A DNA stretch of 64,000 nt, taken from NCBI RefSeq assembly GCF_007970465.1, contig NZ_CP042429.1:1-64000 (forward strand). The letters run 5' to 3'. Positions 50,053 to 59,317 of the stretch are shown here, one piece after another; the first letter of the stretch is position 1; the number at the start of each line of letters is the position of its first letter. A program made the translations under genes and the position numbers. The stretch comes from Corynebacterium nuruki S6-4 (lineage in GTDB: Bacteria > Actinomycetota > Actinomycetes > Mycobacteriales > Mycobacteriaceae). The notes under the pieces were generated by a model that did not search any database, was not told the origin of the DNA, and was given only the letters and a program-made list of their open reading frames with translations.

Positions 50053-51645
50053 CTACCGCAGGATGCCGGTCTTCTTGCCCAGCGAGAGCAGGATCGACAT
50101 CACCAGTGCGTACGGCTTCGGCTTGAGGAACTGCGGGCCGCGGATCGGGATGAGCCGCTGCTCGGTGATGTTCTGCGTCTCGGTGTACTTGAGCATGCCG
50201 TAGTGGCCCTGGCGGCGGCCCTGACCGGATTCCTTCGTGCCGCCCATCTCGTTGTCGACGGAGGCGAAGGCGGCGGCGTAGCCGTCGTTGATGTTCACCG
50301 TGCCGGAGTAGATCCGGCCGGCGACCTCGTTGGCGGTCTTCGACGCGCCGAAGACGGAGGCGTTGAGGCCGTAGTCGGTGTCGTTGGCCTTCTCCACGGC
50401 CTCGTCGTAGGAGTCGACCTTCTCCACGTAGACGACCGGGCCGAAAATCTCCTCGCGCTTGAGCAGGACGTCGTCGGAGACGTCGGTGAACACGGTGGGC
50501 TCGTAGAAGTAGGGACCGAGATCCGGGCGGGCCTTACCGCCGGCGACGAGGGTCGCGCCCTTGTCGACCGCGTCATCGACGTACTTCTCGACGGTGGCGA
50601 GCTGCTGGGCGCTCTGCAGCGACCCCATCAGGACGTCCCAGTCGTAGCCGGCGCCGAGCGGCAGCGCGGAGGTGGCCGCGGCGAACTTCGGGACGAACTC
50701 GTCGTAGACGTTCTTGTGGACGTAGATGCGCTCGATGGAGACGCACAGCTGACCGGAGTTCGCGAAGCAGCCGGTGAGGACGGCCGGCATGATCTTGTCG
50801 ACGTCGGCGTCCCCGGTGACGACCATGGGGTTCTTGCCGCCGAGCTCGGCGGAGTAGCCGATGAGGCGGCGTCCGGCGATCTCGCCGAGGGTCTTGCCGG
50901 TGGCGGTGGAGCCGGTGAACATCAGGAAGTTGCACGTCTCGGCGATGGCGTTGCCGACGACGCGGCCCGGACCGGTGACCAGCTGGACGAGCTGGCGGGG
51001 CAGACCGGCCTCGAAGAGCAGCTTGAAGGCCAGCAGGGAGGTGAACGGGGTGGAGGAGTCCGGCTTGGCGACGAGTGCGTTGCCGGCGGCGAGGCCGGGC
51101 AGCGAGTCGGAGATACCGAGGGTGAGCGGGTAGTTCCACGGGGAGATCTGACCGATCACGCCCTTGGGCAGATGGTGCTCGACGGACCTGGTGAGGACCG
51201 GGATCACGCCGGTGTGCTTCTTCGGCTTGAGGATCGCGCCGACATGGTTGCCGTAGTAGCGGGCGGTGATCGCGGTGTGGAGGATCTCCTCGTAGGCGGA
51301 GTCCCGGCTCTTACCGGTCTCCAGCTGGACGAGGTCCATGAGCAGTTCGCGGTGCTTGAGCACGAGGTCGTGGAAGCGCAGCAGGATCTTCCCGCGCTGC
51401 TTGTAGGGGGTCTTGGCCCAGATCTTCTGGGCGGCACGGGCCCGGTCGAAGGCCTCGGCGACCTCGTCCTCGGTACCGCGGCCGACCCAGCCGATGGTCT
51501 CACCGGTGAACGGGCCCTCGATCTCGAGCCGGTCGCCGGATTCGAGGTTCCCGGTGACGGCATTGGTGGTCAGGGCGCGGAGCTCGGCGGCGAAGGCGTC
51601 GGGCAGCGGGCCGTAGGGGAGTCGCTTCAGCGTCGTTGAGGTCAT
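50053..51645 (-). CDS. gabD2: Succinate-semialdehyde dehydrogenase (NADP+)
   Basis: A 530-residue aldehyde dehydrogenase of the actinobacterial GabD2 type. The oxyanion/NADP motif PWNYPLTLG, the Gly-rich MFTGSTATGKTLG, the catalytic Glu in YSAELGGKNPMVV, and the nucleophilic Cys in FANSGQLCVSIER are intact. It converts succinate semialdehyde to succinate in the variant TCA cycle or GABA catabolism. It stands as a single gene. Confidence 0.92.
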   Translation of the reverse strand: MTSTTLKRLPYGPLPDAFAAELRALTTNAVTGNLESGDRLEIEGPFTGETIGWVGRGTEDEVAEAFDRARAAQKIWAKTPYKQRGKILLRFHDLVLKHRELLMDLVQLETGKSRDSAYEEILHTAITARYYGNHVGAILKPKKHTGVIPVLTRSVEHHLPKGVIGQISPWNYPLTLGISDSLPGLAAGNALVAKPDSSTPFTSLLAFKLLFEAGLPRQLVQLVTGPGRVVGNAIAETCNFLMFTGSTATGKTLGEIAGRRLIGYSAELGGKNPMVVTGDADVDKIMPAVLTGCFANSGQLCVSIERIYVHKNVYDEFVPKFAAATSALPLGAGYDWDVLMGSLQSAQQLATVEKYVDDAVDKGATLVAGGKARPDLGPYFYEPTVFTDVSDDVLLKREEIFGPVVYVEKVDSYDEAVEKANDTDYGLNASVFGASKTANEVAGRIYSGTVNINDGYAAAFASVDNEMGGTKESGQGRRQGHYGMLKYTETQNITEQRLIPIRGPQFLKPKPYALVMSILLSLGKKTGILR

Positions 51646-51818
51646 GGGGCCGAGACTATCGCACCCGATGGTCCGTCATGTCGGTTTTGTTTCTATCTCC
51701 ATCACGGACCCCGGGAACAATCCGGGCCGCCCGGCCGTTGCTAGAGTAGAACCCACGGAAAAACGGCGTTCACCGACGGGCGTCCGGACGTGCCACCAGA
51801 GAGGAAGGACACACCGAA

Positions 51819-52700
51819 GTGAAGAGTTCGAATCCCTACATGACCTCGCTCACCAAGGCGGAGGGGGAGTTGCAGCGCGGCCAGGCGATGGCCCACCAGG
51901 CCGGAGGTCAGGGCTGGGGCGGGCAGGGCGGCGGGTACGCCCAGAACCCCTACGGGCAGCAGTACCAGCAGTCCCCGAACTACGCCGCCCCGGCCGCCTC
52001 CGCCGACCGGCCGATGACCGTCGACGACGTGGTGACGAAGACCGGCATCACGCTCGCCGTCATCGTCGTCTTCGCCGCGGTCAACCTGTTCATCGGTGTC
52101 TCCGGGAACACGTCACTGGCCCTGGGCCTGACCTTCCTCGGCGCCATCGGCGGTTTCATCGCCGTCCTCGTCTCCTCCTTCGGGAAAAAGTACGGGTCCG
52201 CGGCGACCACGCTGATCTACGCGGCCTTCGAGGGCCTGTTCGTCGGCGGGTTCAGCTGGGTGCTCACCGACGTGAAGATCGGCGGCGCCGGCGGCGCCGG
52301 ACTGATCTTCCAGGCGGTCCTGGGGACCGTCGGTGTGTTCCTCGGCATGCTCGTCGTGTACAAGACCGGTGCCATCCGCGTCACCCCGAAGTTCACGAAG
52401 TTCATGCTCAGCGCGCTGATCGGCGTGGCTGTCCTGGCCCTCGGCAACCTCGTCATCTCCTTCTTCGGTGACGGTGCCGGCCCGCTGCGCGACGGCGGTG
52501 CCCTCGGCTGGATCTTCTCGCTGGTGTGCATCGGTCTCGCCGCGATGAGCTTCCTGCTCGACTTCGACACGGCCGACAAGCTGATCCGTGCCGGTGCCCC
52601 CTCGAAGATGGCGTGGGGTGTGGCCCTCGGACTGGCGGTCACCCTGGTGTGGCTGTACACCGAGATTCTCCGCGTTCTGTCGATGCTGCAGGGCGACTGA
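51819..52700 (+). CDS. Bax inhibitor-1/YccA-family membrane protein
   Basis: A 293-residue protein. A Gly/Gln/Tyr-rich cytoplasmic N-terminus of about 60 residues precedes seven membrane helices (starting TGITLAVIVVFAAVNLFIGV). The C-terminal LLDFDTADKLIRAGAPSKMAW carries the acidic pair linked to calcium leak in BI-1 homologues. GTG 51819 follows AGGAAGG. A strong hairpin follows the stop. Confidence 0.9.
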   Translation: MKSSNPYMTSLTKAEGELQRGQAMAHQAGGQGWGGQGGGYAQNPYGQQYQQSPNYAAPAASADRPMTVDDVVTKTGITLAVIVVFAAVNLFIGVSGNTSLALGLTFLGAIGGFIAVLVSSFGKKYGSAATTLIYAAFEGLFVGGFSWVLTDVKIGGAGGAGLIFQAVLGTVGVFLGMLVVYKTGAIRVTPKFTKFMLSALIGVAVLALGNLVISFFGDGAGPLRDGGALGWIFSLVCIGLAAMSFLLDFDTADKLIRAGAPSKMAWGVALGLAVTLVWLYTEILRVLSMLQGD

Positions 52701-52731
52701 CCGTCGGCGCACCTGCGCCGCCTGTCACCGG

Positions 52732-52764
52732 AGGGCCCGCCGACCGTCATGGTCGGCGGGCCCT
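52732..52764 (+). terminator. Terminator hairpin after the BI-1 gene
   Basis: Perfect 14-bp arms AGGGCCCGCCGACC and GGTCGGCGGGCCCT enclose GTCAT. Only a short TTCC follows, so it is a strong hairpin with a weak T-run, as often seen in actinobacteria. Confidence 0.8.
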
Positions 52765-52884
52765 TCCGTATGCGGTGGCGCGCCTGTGTCTGCCTGGGGG
52801 CCGCCGATGGCGGCCTGTGGGGTCTGGTCTGCCATGCCGACGGTTGCGCTGCCACCGACCGGCCGGCCATCCCGAGGAAGGCGT

Positions 52885-52957
52885 GTTGACCCGAGTTGAC
52901 CCGGATCGGTCAATTCCGTCGGGCCGGAAACGCAGAATCGGGTCAGCTCGGGACAAC
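52885..52957. repeat. Interspersed palindromic repeat, copy C
   Basis: GTTGACCCGAGTTGACCCGG pairs with a right arm that includes GGGTCAGCTCGGGACAAC. An inner hairpin TTCCG-TCGGGC-CGGAA lies between. Bases to about 53012 downstream (GGTCGGCCGGT, AAAAGACA, CATTC, GACCATT) are also shared with copy D, so these two belong to a longer subtype. Confidence 0.85.
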
Positions 52958-53043
52958 TATGACTGGGGTCGGCCGGTGACACTCCGGTAAAAGACACACA
53001 TTCCGACCATTAACCCGGACCGTGCCTGACCGTCCCCGGAGAT

Positions 53044-53084
53044 GCGGAAACCCCCGCCGGGTCACTCCCGGCGGGGGTTTCCGC
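53044..53084 (-). terminator. Terminator hairpin after greA
   Basis: Perfect 18-bp arms (GCGGAAACCCCCGCCGGG and its reverse complement) enclose a 5-nt loop, 31 nt past the greA stop. The AAA/TTT flanks at the stem base make it usable in both directions. Confidence 0.85.
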
Positions 53085-53114
53085 AGGCCGCTGGACGGCA
53101 GTGCGGCAGGAACG

Positions 53115-53639
53115 CTACTGCTGGTCGCGGGGGATGTCGCGGTCCGGGTCGTAGGGCTCGGCGCTGACGACCGTGACCGACACGGTGCCGCCGGTGGCCG
53201 GGACCTGGTACTCGCGGGTCTCGCCCTCCTTCGCGCCGATGAGGGCGGCGCCCAGCGGGGCGTCCGTCGAGTAGGTCTCCAGATCGGGGTTCGAGGACTC
53301 GAGCCCACGGGTCCCGATGAGGAAGGTCTCCTTGTCGTCCTCGTCGCCGTCGTAGTAGACGTGGACGACGGAGCCGACGAGCGCGACGCCCGACTCCTGC
53401 GGGGCCTCGCCGATGGTGGCGCTGTCGAGCAGCTCCTCCAGGTAGACGATGCGGGCCTCTTCCTGGCCCTGCTGCTCACGGGCGGCGTGGTAGCCGCCGT
53501 TCTCCTTGAGGTCTCCTTCCTCACGCCGCTCGTTGATCTCCGCTGCCAGTGCCGTGCGGTTGTTCTTCAGAGCGGTCAGCTCGTCAGAGAGACGGTCGTA
53601 GGATTCCTGGGTCAGCCAGGTCGTCTGATTATCGGCCAT
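53115..53639 (-). CDS. greA: Transcription elongation factor GreA
   Basis: Rescues backtracked RNA polymerase by stimulating transcript cleavage. The 174 residues show the N-terminal coiled coil ([20 protein letters not shown], then [20 protein letters not shown] with the acidic tip DLKEN) and the C-terminal FKBP-like domain ([15 protein letters not shown]). ATG 53639 follows GGAGGG. A TACACT -10 hexamer lies at 53687-53682 on the minus strand. Confidence 0.95.
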   Translation of the reverse strand: MADNQTTWLTQESYDRLSDELTALKNNRTALAAEINERREEGDLKENGGYHAAREQQGQEEARIVYLEELLDSATIGEAPQESGVALVGSVVHVYYDGDEDDKETFLIGTRGLESSNPDLETYSTDAPLGAALIGAKEGETREYQVPATGGTVSVTVVSAEPYDPDRDIPRDQQ

Positions 53640-53699
53640 GTCCGGTCGAGCCCTCCTGCGTCGGTGCTTGTGTCGGGGCACAGTGTAGCACCGGTGCGG

Positions 53700-54143
53700 T
53701 CACTGTCCGGCGGTGGTGCTGTCGTCCGTGCTGGTGTGGTCGTCGAGGTAGGACGGGAAGACGGTGGAGCAGCCGTAGACGTCGGTGGCGACGGCCCGCT
53801 CGTGGGTGGGGATGACGACGGTGAGACGGGTCGTCTCACTCCCGCCGCCGGCGACGACCGCCTCGCGGCGTCCGACCTCGGCCTTGTCGTAGTTCATGGC
53901 GGTGACGATGCAGTACGCGGGCTGGTCCGAGTCGTCCCGGGTGATGTCGAGTTTCATCTGGATCGAGTCGTCGGTGTCCGTCTCGAAACCGGTGACGGTC
54001 CCGGAGACGTCGGCGTCCGACGAATCACGCCACTGTGACCAGATGAAGATGCCCGCGGCGACCAGCACCACGATCACGCCGATGACGATGACTTTGCCGC
54101 TCACACCGGAGGACCGCGAATTGCCGTAGGACGCCTTGCTCAT
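53700..54143 (-). CDS. DUF4307 domain-containing membrane protein
   Basis: A 147-residue protein with one membrane helix (VIVIGVIVVLVAAGIFIW) and a small extracytoplasmic domain (SGTVTGFETDTDDSIQMKL). The family is restricted to actinobacteria and has no known function. A conserved Cys pair (AYCIVTAMNY; VYGCSTVFPSYL) may form a disulfide. It usually lies beside mca, as here. TACGAT lies 7 nt before ATG 54143, suggesting a leaderless transcript. Confidence 0.85.
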   Translation of the reverse strand: MSKASYGNSRSSGVSGKVIVIGVIVVLVAAGIFIWSQWRDSSDADVSGTVTGFETDTDDSIQMKLDITRDDSDQPAYCIVTAMNYDKAEVGRREAVVAGGGSETTRLTVVIPTHERAVATDVYGCSTVFPSYLDDHTSTDDSTTAGQ

Positions 54144-54228
54144 GGCGACCATCGTATGCTGCGCGCGGTCGGGGCAGGAAACGGCGGTCGTTCGACGGAG
54201 TTGGACGCCGCCGTGGCACGGTTGTTGA

Positions 54229-55170
54229 ATGGACCGCATGCGGCAGAACACAGGTGACAGGAACAGCGGCGGCGCCGCCCCCGGCGACGGGCTGCGCCTG
54301 CTGGCGGTGCACGCACACCCCGACGACGAGTCGAGCAAGGGTGCGGCGACGATGGCGAAGTACGCCCACGAGGGCGTGGAAGTGATGGTGCTGACCTGCA
54401 CCGGGGGTGAACGGGGGAGCATCCTCAACCCGAAGATGGACCGGCCGGGCGTCGCCGAGCACATGGACGAGATCCGTCCCGCGGAGATGGCGGAGGCCGC
54501 CCGCATCCTCGGTGTGGAGCACCGGTGGCTCGGGTACGTGGACTCGGGGCTGCCGGAGGGGGATCCGCTGCCCCCCCTGCCGGAGGGCTGCTTCGCCCTC
54601 GCGGACACCGAGGAGGCCACGCAGAAGGTCGTCGCCGTGCTCCGGGACTTCCGCCCCCACGTCATGATCACCTATGACGAGAACGGCGGCTACCCGCACC
54701 CCGACCACATCAAGACCCACGTGGTCTCCGTCCGCGCCTACGAGGACGCCGCCCGGGCCGACTACCACCCCGAACTCGGCCCGGCGTGGGCGGTGCAGAA
54801 GCTGTACTACACGCACGGTTTCGTCCGGCGCCGGTTCGAGGTCATGGCGAAGGCCGACATGGAGGAGGGTGACGGTTCCCTGGCCGGTGCCCTCGAGCGC
54901 TGGCAGTCGATGCCGGACATCATGCCGCGGGTGACGACCCGCGTCGACTGCGCGGACTGGTTCGAGACCCGGGACGCCGCCCTGCGGGCTCACGCCACCC
55001 AGATCGACCCGGACGGGGCCTTCTTCGCGATTCCGATGGACCTCCAGAAGCGGCTGTGGCCGACCGAGGAGTTCGAACTCGCCCGCAGCAGGGTGAAGAC
55101 CGAGCTTCCGGAGGACGACCTGTTCACCGGTGTGGTGCCGGATTCCGGACTCTCCTCCGATAGGCTGTGA
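54229..55170 (+). CDS. mca: Mycothiol S-conjugate amidase
   Basis: Cleaves mycothiol S-conjugates so that toxins leave the cell as mercapturic acids. The 313 residues carry the zinc-binding motif [27 protein letters not shown], and the later ligand region [10 protein letters not shown]. Length and sequence fit Mca rather than the shorter MshB deacetylase. It is divergent from the DUF4307 gene, the standard arrangement. Confidence 0.94.
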   Translation: MDRMRQNTGDRNSGGAAPGDGLRLLAVHAHPDDESSKGAATMAKYAHEGVEVMVLTCTGGERGSILNPKMDRPGVAEHMDEIRPAEMAEAARILGVEHRWLGYVDSGLPEGDPLPPLPEGCFALADTEEATQKVVAVLRDFRPHVMITYDENGGYPHPDHIKTHVVSVRAYEDAARADYHPELGPAWAVQKLYYTHGFVRRRFEVMAKADMEEGDGSLAGALERWQSMPDIMPRVTTRVDCADWFETRDAALRAHATQIDPDGAFFAIPMDLQKRLWPTEEFELARSRVKTELPEDDLFTGVVPDSGLSSDRL

Positions 55171-55172
55171 CC

Positions 55173-55619
55173 ATGACCAGTGCGCTGTCCGTGACCGACC
55201 TGAGCTACACCGTCCTCGCCCAGGAACAGGTGAACAAGGGGCCCCAGGGACCCGAGTTCGGGAAGGCGTCCCCCGTGGGACTGCTGGTGATCGTCGCACT
55301 GCTGGTGGCGATCCTCGTGGTGGGCTACCTGTTCAACCGCCGGATGAAGGCGATGACACGGCGCCGCCAGTTCGCCGAGAAGCACGGCATGGACCCCTTC
55401 GACATCGCCGAGATCGACCGGCGGATGGCCGAGGAGCAGCGACTGACCGCTGACGAGGTCACTGACCAGGCCTGGCCGACCGAGGAACCGGAGGAGTTCG
55501 CCCGCCGCTACGGCGACGGGACGGACACCGGCACAGGGACCGGCAAGGACGCCGGGGCAGGCTCCGACCATGACGGGGACCATGATGGGGACCACGACGG
55601 GGAGGCCGGTGGTCGGTGA
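55173..55619 (+). CDS. Hypothetical membrane protein with Asp/His tail
   Basis: A 148-residue protein with one membrane helix (VGLLVIVALLVAILVVGYLF), a basic patch (NRRMKAMTRRRQF) and an acidic cytoplasmic region. It ends in a DHDG repeat (3 copies, 55566-55601), which might bind metal. It lies between mca and the isoprenyl diphosphate synthase and overlaps the latter by 4 nt. ATG 55173 lies 6 nt past TAGGCT; GTG 55167 is an alternative. No known function. Confidence 0.75.
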   Translation: MTSALSVTDLSYTVLAQEQVNKGPQGPEFGKASPVGLLVIVALLVAILVVGYLFNRRMKAMTRRRQFAEKHGMDPFDIAEIDRRMAEEQRLTADEVTDQAWPTEEPEEFARRYGDGTDTGTGTGKDAGAGSDHDGDHDGDHDGEAGGR

Positions 55620-56371
55620 TCCTCTACCCCCTCTACGAACGCCGGCTGGTCCGGGAACTGCGTGACCAGCCGAGGCCGGGGCATGTCGCGATCATCGTCG
55701 ACGGCAACCGACGCTGGGCGCGGGAGAACGGGTTCGCCGACGTCTCCCACGGCCACCGGGTCGGTGCGGAGAAGATCGTCGAGGTCGCCAACTGGTGCGA
55801 CGAACAGGGGATCGGCACCTTCACCGTCTACCTGCTGAGCACGGAGAACCTGCGACGCAGCCGGGCGGAACTCGATCTGCTGATGGGGATCATCGGCGAC
55901 GTCTCCGACGAACTCGCCGAGGCGAAGGGGAAGTTCCGGCTGCACGTCATGGGCCGGCCCGACCTGCTGCCGGAGGACCTGCGGGAGCGGCTCGCCTGCG
56001 CGGAGGAACGCACCGCGGACCATACCGGACTGCGGGTCAACATCGCGGTGGGCTACGGCGGACGCCAGGAGATCGTGGACGCCACCCGTGCGCTCGTCGA
56101 CGAACTGGTCGCCCGGGGCGTCCCCGCCGACGAGCTGAGCTCACGGATCACCGATGACGCGATCGGCGACCACCTCTACACCTCGGGGCAGACCGACCCC
56201 GACCTGGTCATCCGGACGTCGGGGGAGCAGCGGCTGTCCGGATTCCTGCTGTGGCAGTCGGCCTACTCGGAGATCTGGTTCACCGAGACCTACTGGCCGG
56301 CGTTCCGGCGCATCGACTTCCTGCGGGCGCTGCGGGACTTCGCCGGCCGGCACCGCCGGTTCGGGAAGTAG
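55616..56371 (+). CDS. Isoprenyl diphosphate synthase (UppS family)
   Basis: A 251-residue cis-prenyltransferase. The substrate-phosphate motif [15 protein letters not shown] and the C-terminal [20 protein letters not shown] are complete. Actinobacteria usually have two such enzymes, a short-chain Z-farnesyl type and a decaprenyl type. This one, beside mca, fits the Z-FPP synthase position, but product length is not certain from sequence. Confidence 0.9.
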   Translation: MILYPLYERRLVRELRDQPRPGHVAIIVDGNRRWARENGFADVSHGHRVGAEKIVEVANWCDEQGIGTFTVYLLSTENLRRSRAELDLLMGIIGDVSDELAEAKGKFRLHVMGRPDLLPEDLRERLACAEERTADHTGLRVNIAVGYGGRQEIVDATRALVDELVARGVPADELSSRITDDAIGDHLYTSGQTDPDLVIRTSGEQRLSGFLLWQSAYSEIWFTETYWPAFRRIDFLRALRDFAGRHRRFGK

Positions 56372-56384
56372 GCTGTCAGACCTG

Positions 56385-57299
56385 TCAGATCTTTCTCATC
56401 CGGACCGACTCGACGAGGTGGTCCGGCCCCTTCGTGAGCACGAGGGACGCCCGGACACGCGTCGGCAGGATGTTCTCCATGAGATTGGGCAGGTTGGTGT
56501 TCTGCCAGATCTCGCGGGCGACGGTCCGGGCGTCCTCGTCGGAGAGTCCGGCGTAGTAGTGGAAGTGGGCGCCGGGATCCTTGAACGCGGAATTCTTCAG
56601 CTTGAGGAAACGGTCGATGTACCAGCGTTCGATGTCGGAGCGCTCGGCGTCGACGTAGACGGAGAAGTCGAAGAGGTCGGAGATCATGAGGGTCGGGCCG
56701 GTCTGCAGGACGTTGAGGCCCTCGACGATGAGGATGTCGGGGCGGTCGACGACATGCACCTCCTCGAGCCGGTCGTAGGTGCGGTGGGAGTACATCGGCG
56801 CGGGGACGTCCGGGGCGCCGGACTTCACGGCGGTGACGAACTGCAGCAGCGCTTTCTGGTCGTAGGTCTCCGGGGAGCCCTTGCGGCCCATCATGTGCCG
56901 CCGGTTGAGCTCGTCGGCGGGGTAGAGGAAACCGTCGGTGGTGACGAGGTCCACCCGGGGGCGGGACTCCCAGCGCTGCAGCAGCACCTGGAGCAGTCGA
57001 GCGGTGGTGGACTTGCCGACGGCCACCGACCCGGAGACGCCGATGATGAACGGGACTTTCGGCAGATCCTCACCGAGGAAGGTCTCGGTGGCCTCGTTGA
57101 GCCGCCGCATGGCCTGGAACCGGAGATCGATGAGCCGGGACAGCGGCAGGTAGATCTCGCTGACCTCTTCGAGGTCGATGTCCTCGCCGACACCCCTGAG
57201 CTCCTCGAGTTCATCCTCGCTGAGGACCTGGGGCATGGACTTTCGGAGCTGCTGCCACTGGGCGCGGTCGAGCTCGATGTACGGGCTGATTTCCGGCAT
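56385..57299 (-). CDS. coaA: Pantothenate kinase, type I
   Basis: Phosphorylates pantothenate in the first step of coenzyme A synthesis. The 304 residues contain the P-loop [33 protein letters not shown], the RKGSPETYD region and [11 protein letters not shown]. The length matches the E. coli-type enzyme that is feedback-inhibited by CoA. It is divergent from glyA. Confidence 0.95.
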   Translation of the reverse strand: MPEISPYIELDRAQWQQLRKSMPQVLSEDELEELRGVGEDIDLEEVSEIYLPLSRLIDLRFQAMRRLNEATETFLGEDLPKVPFIIGVSGSVAVGKSTTARLLQVLLQRWESRPRVDLVTTDGFLYPADELNRRHMMGRKGSPETYDQKALLQFVTAVKSGAPDVPAPMYSHRTYDRLEEVHVVDRPDILIVEGLNVLQTGPTLMISDLFDFSVYVDAERSDIERWYIDRFLKLKNSAFKDPGAHFHYYAGLSDEDARTVAREIWQNTNLPNLMENILPTRVRASLVLTKGPDHLVESVRMRKI

Positions 57300-57358
57300 G
57301 GACGATCATTGTCCTCGCCGAAACGGGATTCGGCTAATCGTTTCCGGGGGTCCCACGT

Positions 57359-57390
57359 TAGGATGTCCGGTGGAACCGTACCGCCGGACA
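57359..57390 (+). promoter_or_regulatory. glyA promoter region with inverted repeat
   Basis: TAGGAT at 57359-57364 is a candidate -10. TGTCCGGTGG and CCGCCGGACA, 7 nt apart at 57364-57390, form an inverted repeat with one mismatch across the likely transcription start. It could be an operator or a 5'-UTR hairpin. Confidence 0.5.
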
Positions 57391-57410
57391 GTGAGAGGTC
57401 TTTCACGACA

Positions 57411-58706
57411 ATGAGCGACACCACCCAGCACAATCTCCCCCTCGGGGAGTTCGACCCGGAGGTGGCCTCGGCCATCGCCGGAGAGCTCGCGCGGCAGCGC
57501 GACACGCTCGAGATGATCGCGAGCGAGAACTTCGTGCCGCGCGCTGTGCTGCAGGCACAGGGTTCGGTGCTGACGAACAAGTACGCCGAGGGTTACCCCG
57601 GACGCCGCTACTACGGCGGCTGCGAGAACGTCGACATCATCGAGGACCTCGCCCGCGACCGGGCGAAGGCCGTCTTCGGTGCCGGCTTCGCCAACGTCCA
57701 GCCCCACTCGGGGGCACAGGCCAACGCCGCCGTGCTCGCCACCCTGGCGAACCCGGGCGACAAGATCATGGGCCTGTCCCTCGACCACGGTGGGCACCTC
57801 ACCCACGGCATGAAGCTGAACTTCTCCGGCAAGCTCTACGACGTGGCCGCCTACCAGGTGGACCCGGAGACGATGCGGCTGGACATGGACCAGGTCCGTG
57901 AGCAGGCCATCAAGGAGAAGCCGCAGGTCATCATCGGTGGCTGGTCGGCGTACCCGCGCCACGAGGACTTCGCGGCCTTCCGCGCGATCGCCGACGAGGT
58001 CGGGGCGAAGCTGTGGGTCGACATGGCCCACTTCGCCGGGCTCGTCGCCGCCGGGCTGCACCCCTCGCCGGTGCCGTTCGCGGACGTCACCTCCACGACG
58101 GTGCACAAGACCCTCGGCGGTCCGCGGTCGGGCATGATCGTGCTCAACGACCGTGAGCTGTTCAAGAAGATCAACTCCGCGGTCTTCCCCGGCCAGCAGG
58201 GCGGCCCGCTGATGCACGTCATCGCCGCCAAGGCCGTGGCGATGAAGATCGCGCAGACCGAGGAGTTCCGCGACCGGCAGGCCCGCACCCTCGAGGGCGC
58301 GAAGATCCTCGCTGAGCGGCTGACGGCGAAGGACGCGGTCGAGGCGGGCGTCAACGTCCTCACCGGCGGCACCGACGTGCACCTGGTGCTCGTCGACCTG
58401 CGCAACTCCGAGATGAACGGCCAGGAGGCAGAGGACCTGCTGCACGACGTGGGCATCACGGTGAACCGCAATGCGGTGCCGTTTGACCCGCGCCCGCCGA
58501 TGGTCACCTCCGGGCTGCGCATCGGGACGCCCGCCCTGGCGTCCCGTGGTCTCGACGCCGCCGCCTTCACCGAGGTCGCCGACATCATCGGCACTGCCCT
58601 GGTGCAGGGGAAGAACGCGGACACCACCGCGCTGCGCGCCCGGGTCGACAAGCTCGCCGAGCAGTTCCCGCTGTACCCGGGCCTCGAGGACTGGAAGCTG
58701 GCCTGA
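57411..58706 (+). CDS. glyA: Serine hydroxymethyltransferase
   Basis: Interconverts serine and glycine and charges tetrahydrofolate with a one-carbon unit. The 431-residue PLP enzyme has [39 protein letters not shown] and the PLP-Lys motif [14 protein letters not shown] (Lys near residue 231). ATG 57411 follows GAGAGG. It is followed 3 nt later by the nicotinamidase-like gene, so the two are probably co-transcribed. Confidence 0.97.
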   Translation: MSDTTQHNLPLGEFDPEVASAIAGELARQRDTLEMIASENFVPRAVLQAQGSVLTNKYAEGYPGRRYYGGCENVDIIEDLARDRAKAVFGAGFANVQPHSGAQANAAVLATLANPGDKIMGLSLDHGGHLTHGMKLNFSGKLYDVAAYQVDPETMRLDMDQVREQAIKEKPQVIIGGWSAYPRHEDFAAFRAIADEVGAKLWVDMAHFAGLVAAGLHPSPVPFADVTSTTVHKTLGGPRSGMIVLNDRELFKKINSAVFPGQQGGPLMHVIAAKAVAMKIAQTEEFRDRQARTLEGAKILAERLTAKDAVEAGVNVLTGGTDVHLVLVDLRNSEMNGQEAEDLLHDVGITVNRNAVPFDPRPPMVTSGLRIGTPALASRGLDAAAFTEVADIIGTALVQGKNADTTALRARVDKLAEQFPLYPGLEDWKLA

Positions 58707-58709
58707 CCG

Positions 58710-59300
58710 GTGCGTGCCCTCATCGTGGTCGACGTCCAGAACGACTTCTGTCCCGGCGGCGCCCTGGCGACCGACCGCGGTGCGGAGGTCGCCGCGGACA
58801 TCACGACGTACCTGCGTGCCGCCCGCGAGGCCGGGACGTACGGTGCGGTGGTCGGGACGAAGGACTGGCACATCGACCCGGCGGGACATTTCGCCCCGGA
58901 GGGTACGGCGCCCGACTTCGAGGAGACCTGGCCGGTGCACTGCCTGGCCGACAGTGACGGGGCGCAGAGCCACCCCGCGCTGGACACCTCGCTGATCGAC
59001 GCCTGGTTCCTCAAGGGTGAGCACACTGCCGCCTACTCCGGTTTCGAGGGGCATCCCGCAGGTGCTCCGGAGTCGTCACTCGCGGACTGGTTGCGGGATC
59101 ACGACGTGGACGCGGTCGACGTGTGCGGCATCGCCACGGACTTCTGTGTCCGCGCCACGGCACTGGACGCCGTCGCCGAGGGCTTCGACGTCCGGGTGCT
59201 CACCGACCTGTGCGCGCCGGTGACGCCCGGTGGTGGGGCGGTCGCCTTCACCCAGATGTCGTATGTCGGCGTCGACCTGATTGACAATCATTTCCATTAG
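58710..59300 (+). CDS. pncA: Nicotinamidase/isochorismatase-family hydrolase
   Basis: A 196-residue enzyme that probably converts nicotinamide to nicotinate for NAD salvage. Catalytic Asp (VVDVQNDFCPGG), Lys (FLKGEH) and Cys (GIATDFCVRATA) are present. The metal-binding DWHIDPAGHF motif separates PncA from other isochorismatase relatives. GTG 58710 is 3 nt from the glyA stop. Its last codons overlap a Zur-like box. Confidence 0.9.
   Translation: MRALIVVDVQNDFCPGGALATDRGAEVAADITTYLRAAREAGTYGAVVGTKDWHIDPAGHFAPEGTAPDFEETWPVHCLADSDGAQSHPALDTSLIDAWFLKGEHTAAYSGFEGHPAGAPESSLADWLRDHDVDAVDVCGIATDFCVRATALDAVAEGFDVRVLTDLCAPVTPGGGAVAFTQMSYVGVDLIDNHFH
59278..59299 (+). promoter_or_regulatory. Zur-like box before the binding-lipoprotein gene
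   Basis: TGACAATCATTTCCA differs at two positions from the palindrome TGAAAATCATTTTCA, the form described for actinobacterial Zur sites. It covers the last codons of pncA and ends 6 nt before the TAGAGT hexamer of the next gene. Assignment to Zur is inference. Confidence 0.45.
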
Positions 59301-59317
59301 CGGGTTAGAGTGGGGCC

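Larger units (their letters stand above)
52701..53114. other. Structured non-coding gap between BI-1 and greA
   Basis: The two flanking genes converge on this 414-bp gap. It contains a terminator for each side and, between them, copy C of the palindromic repeat with a conserved 3' flank. Short frames crossing it change with each repeat copy and look accidental. Confidence 0.8.

Noticed and set aside
52861..53012. Small proteins ending in RKRRIGSARDN-type sequence across copies C and D
   Set aside because: They arise only because the palindromic repeat is translated in similar frames. Starts, stops and upstream sequences differ, and there is no ribosome-binding site.
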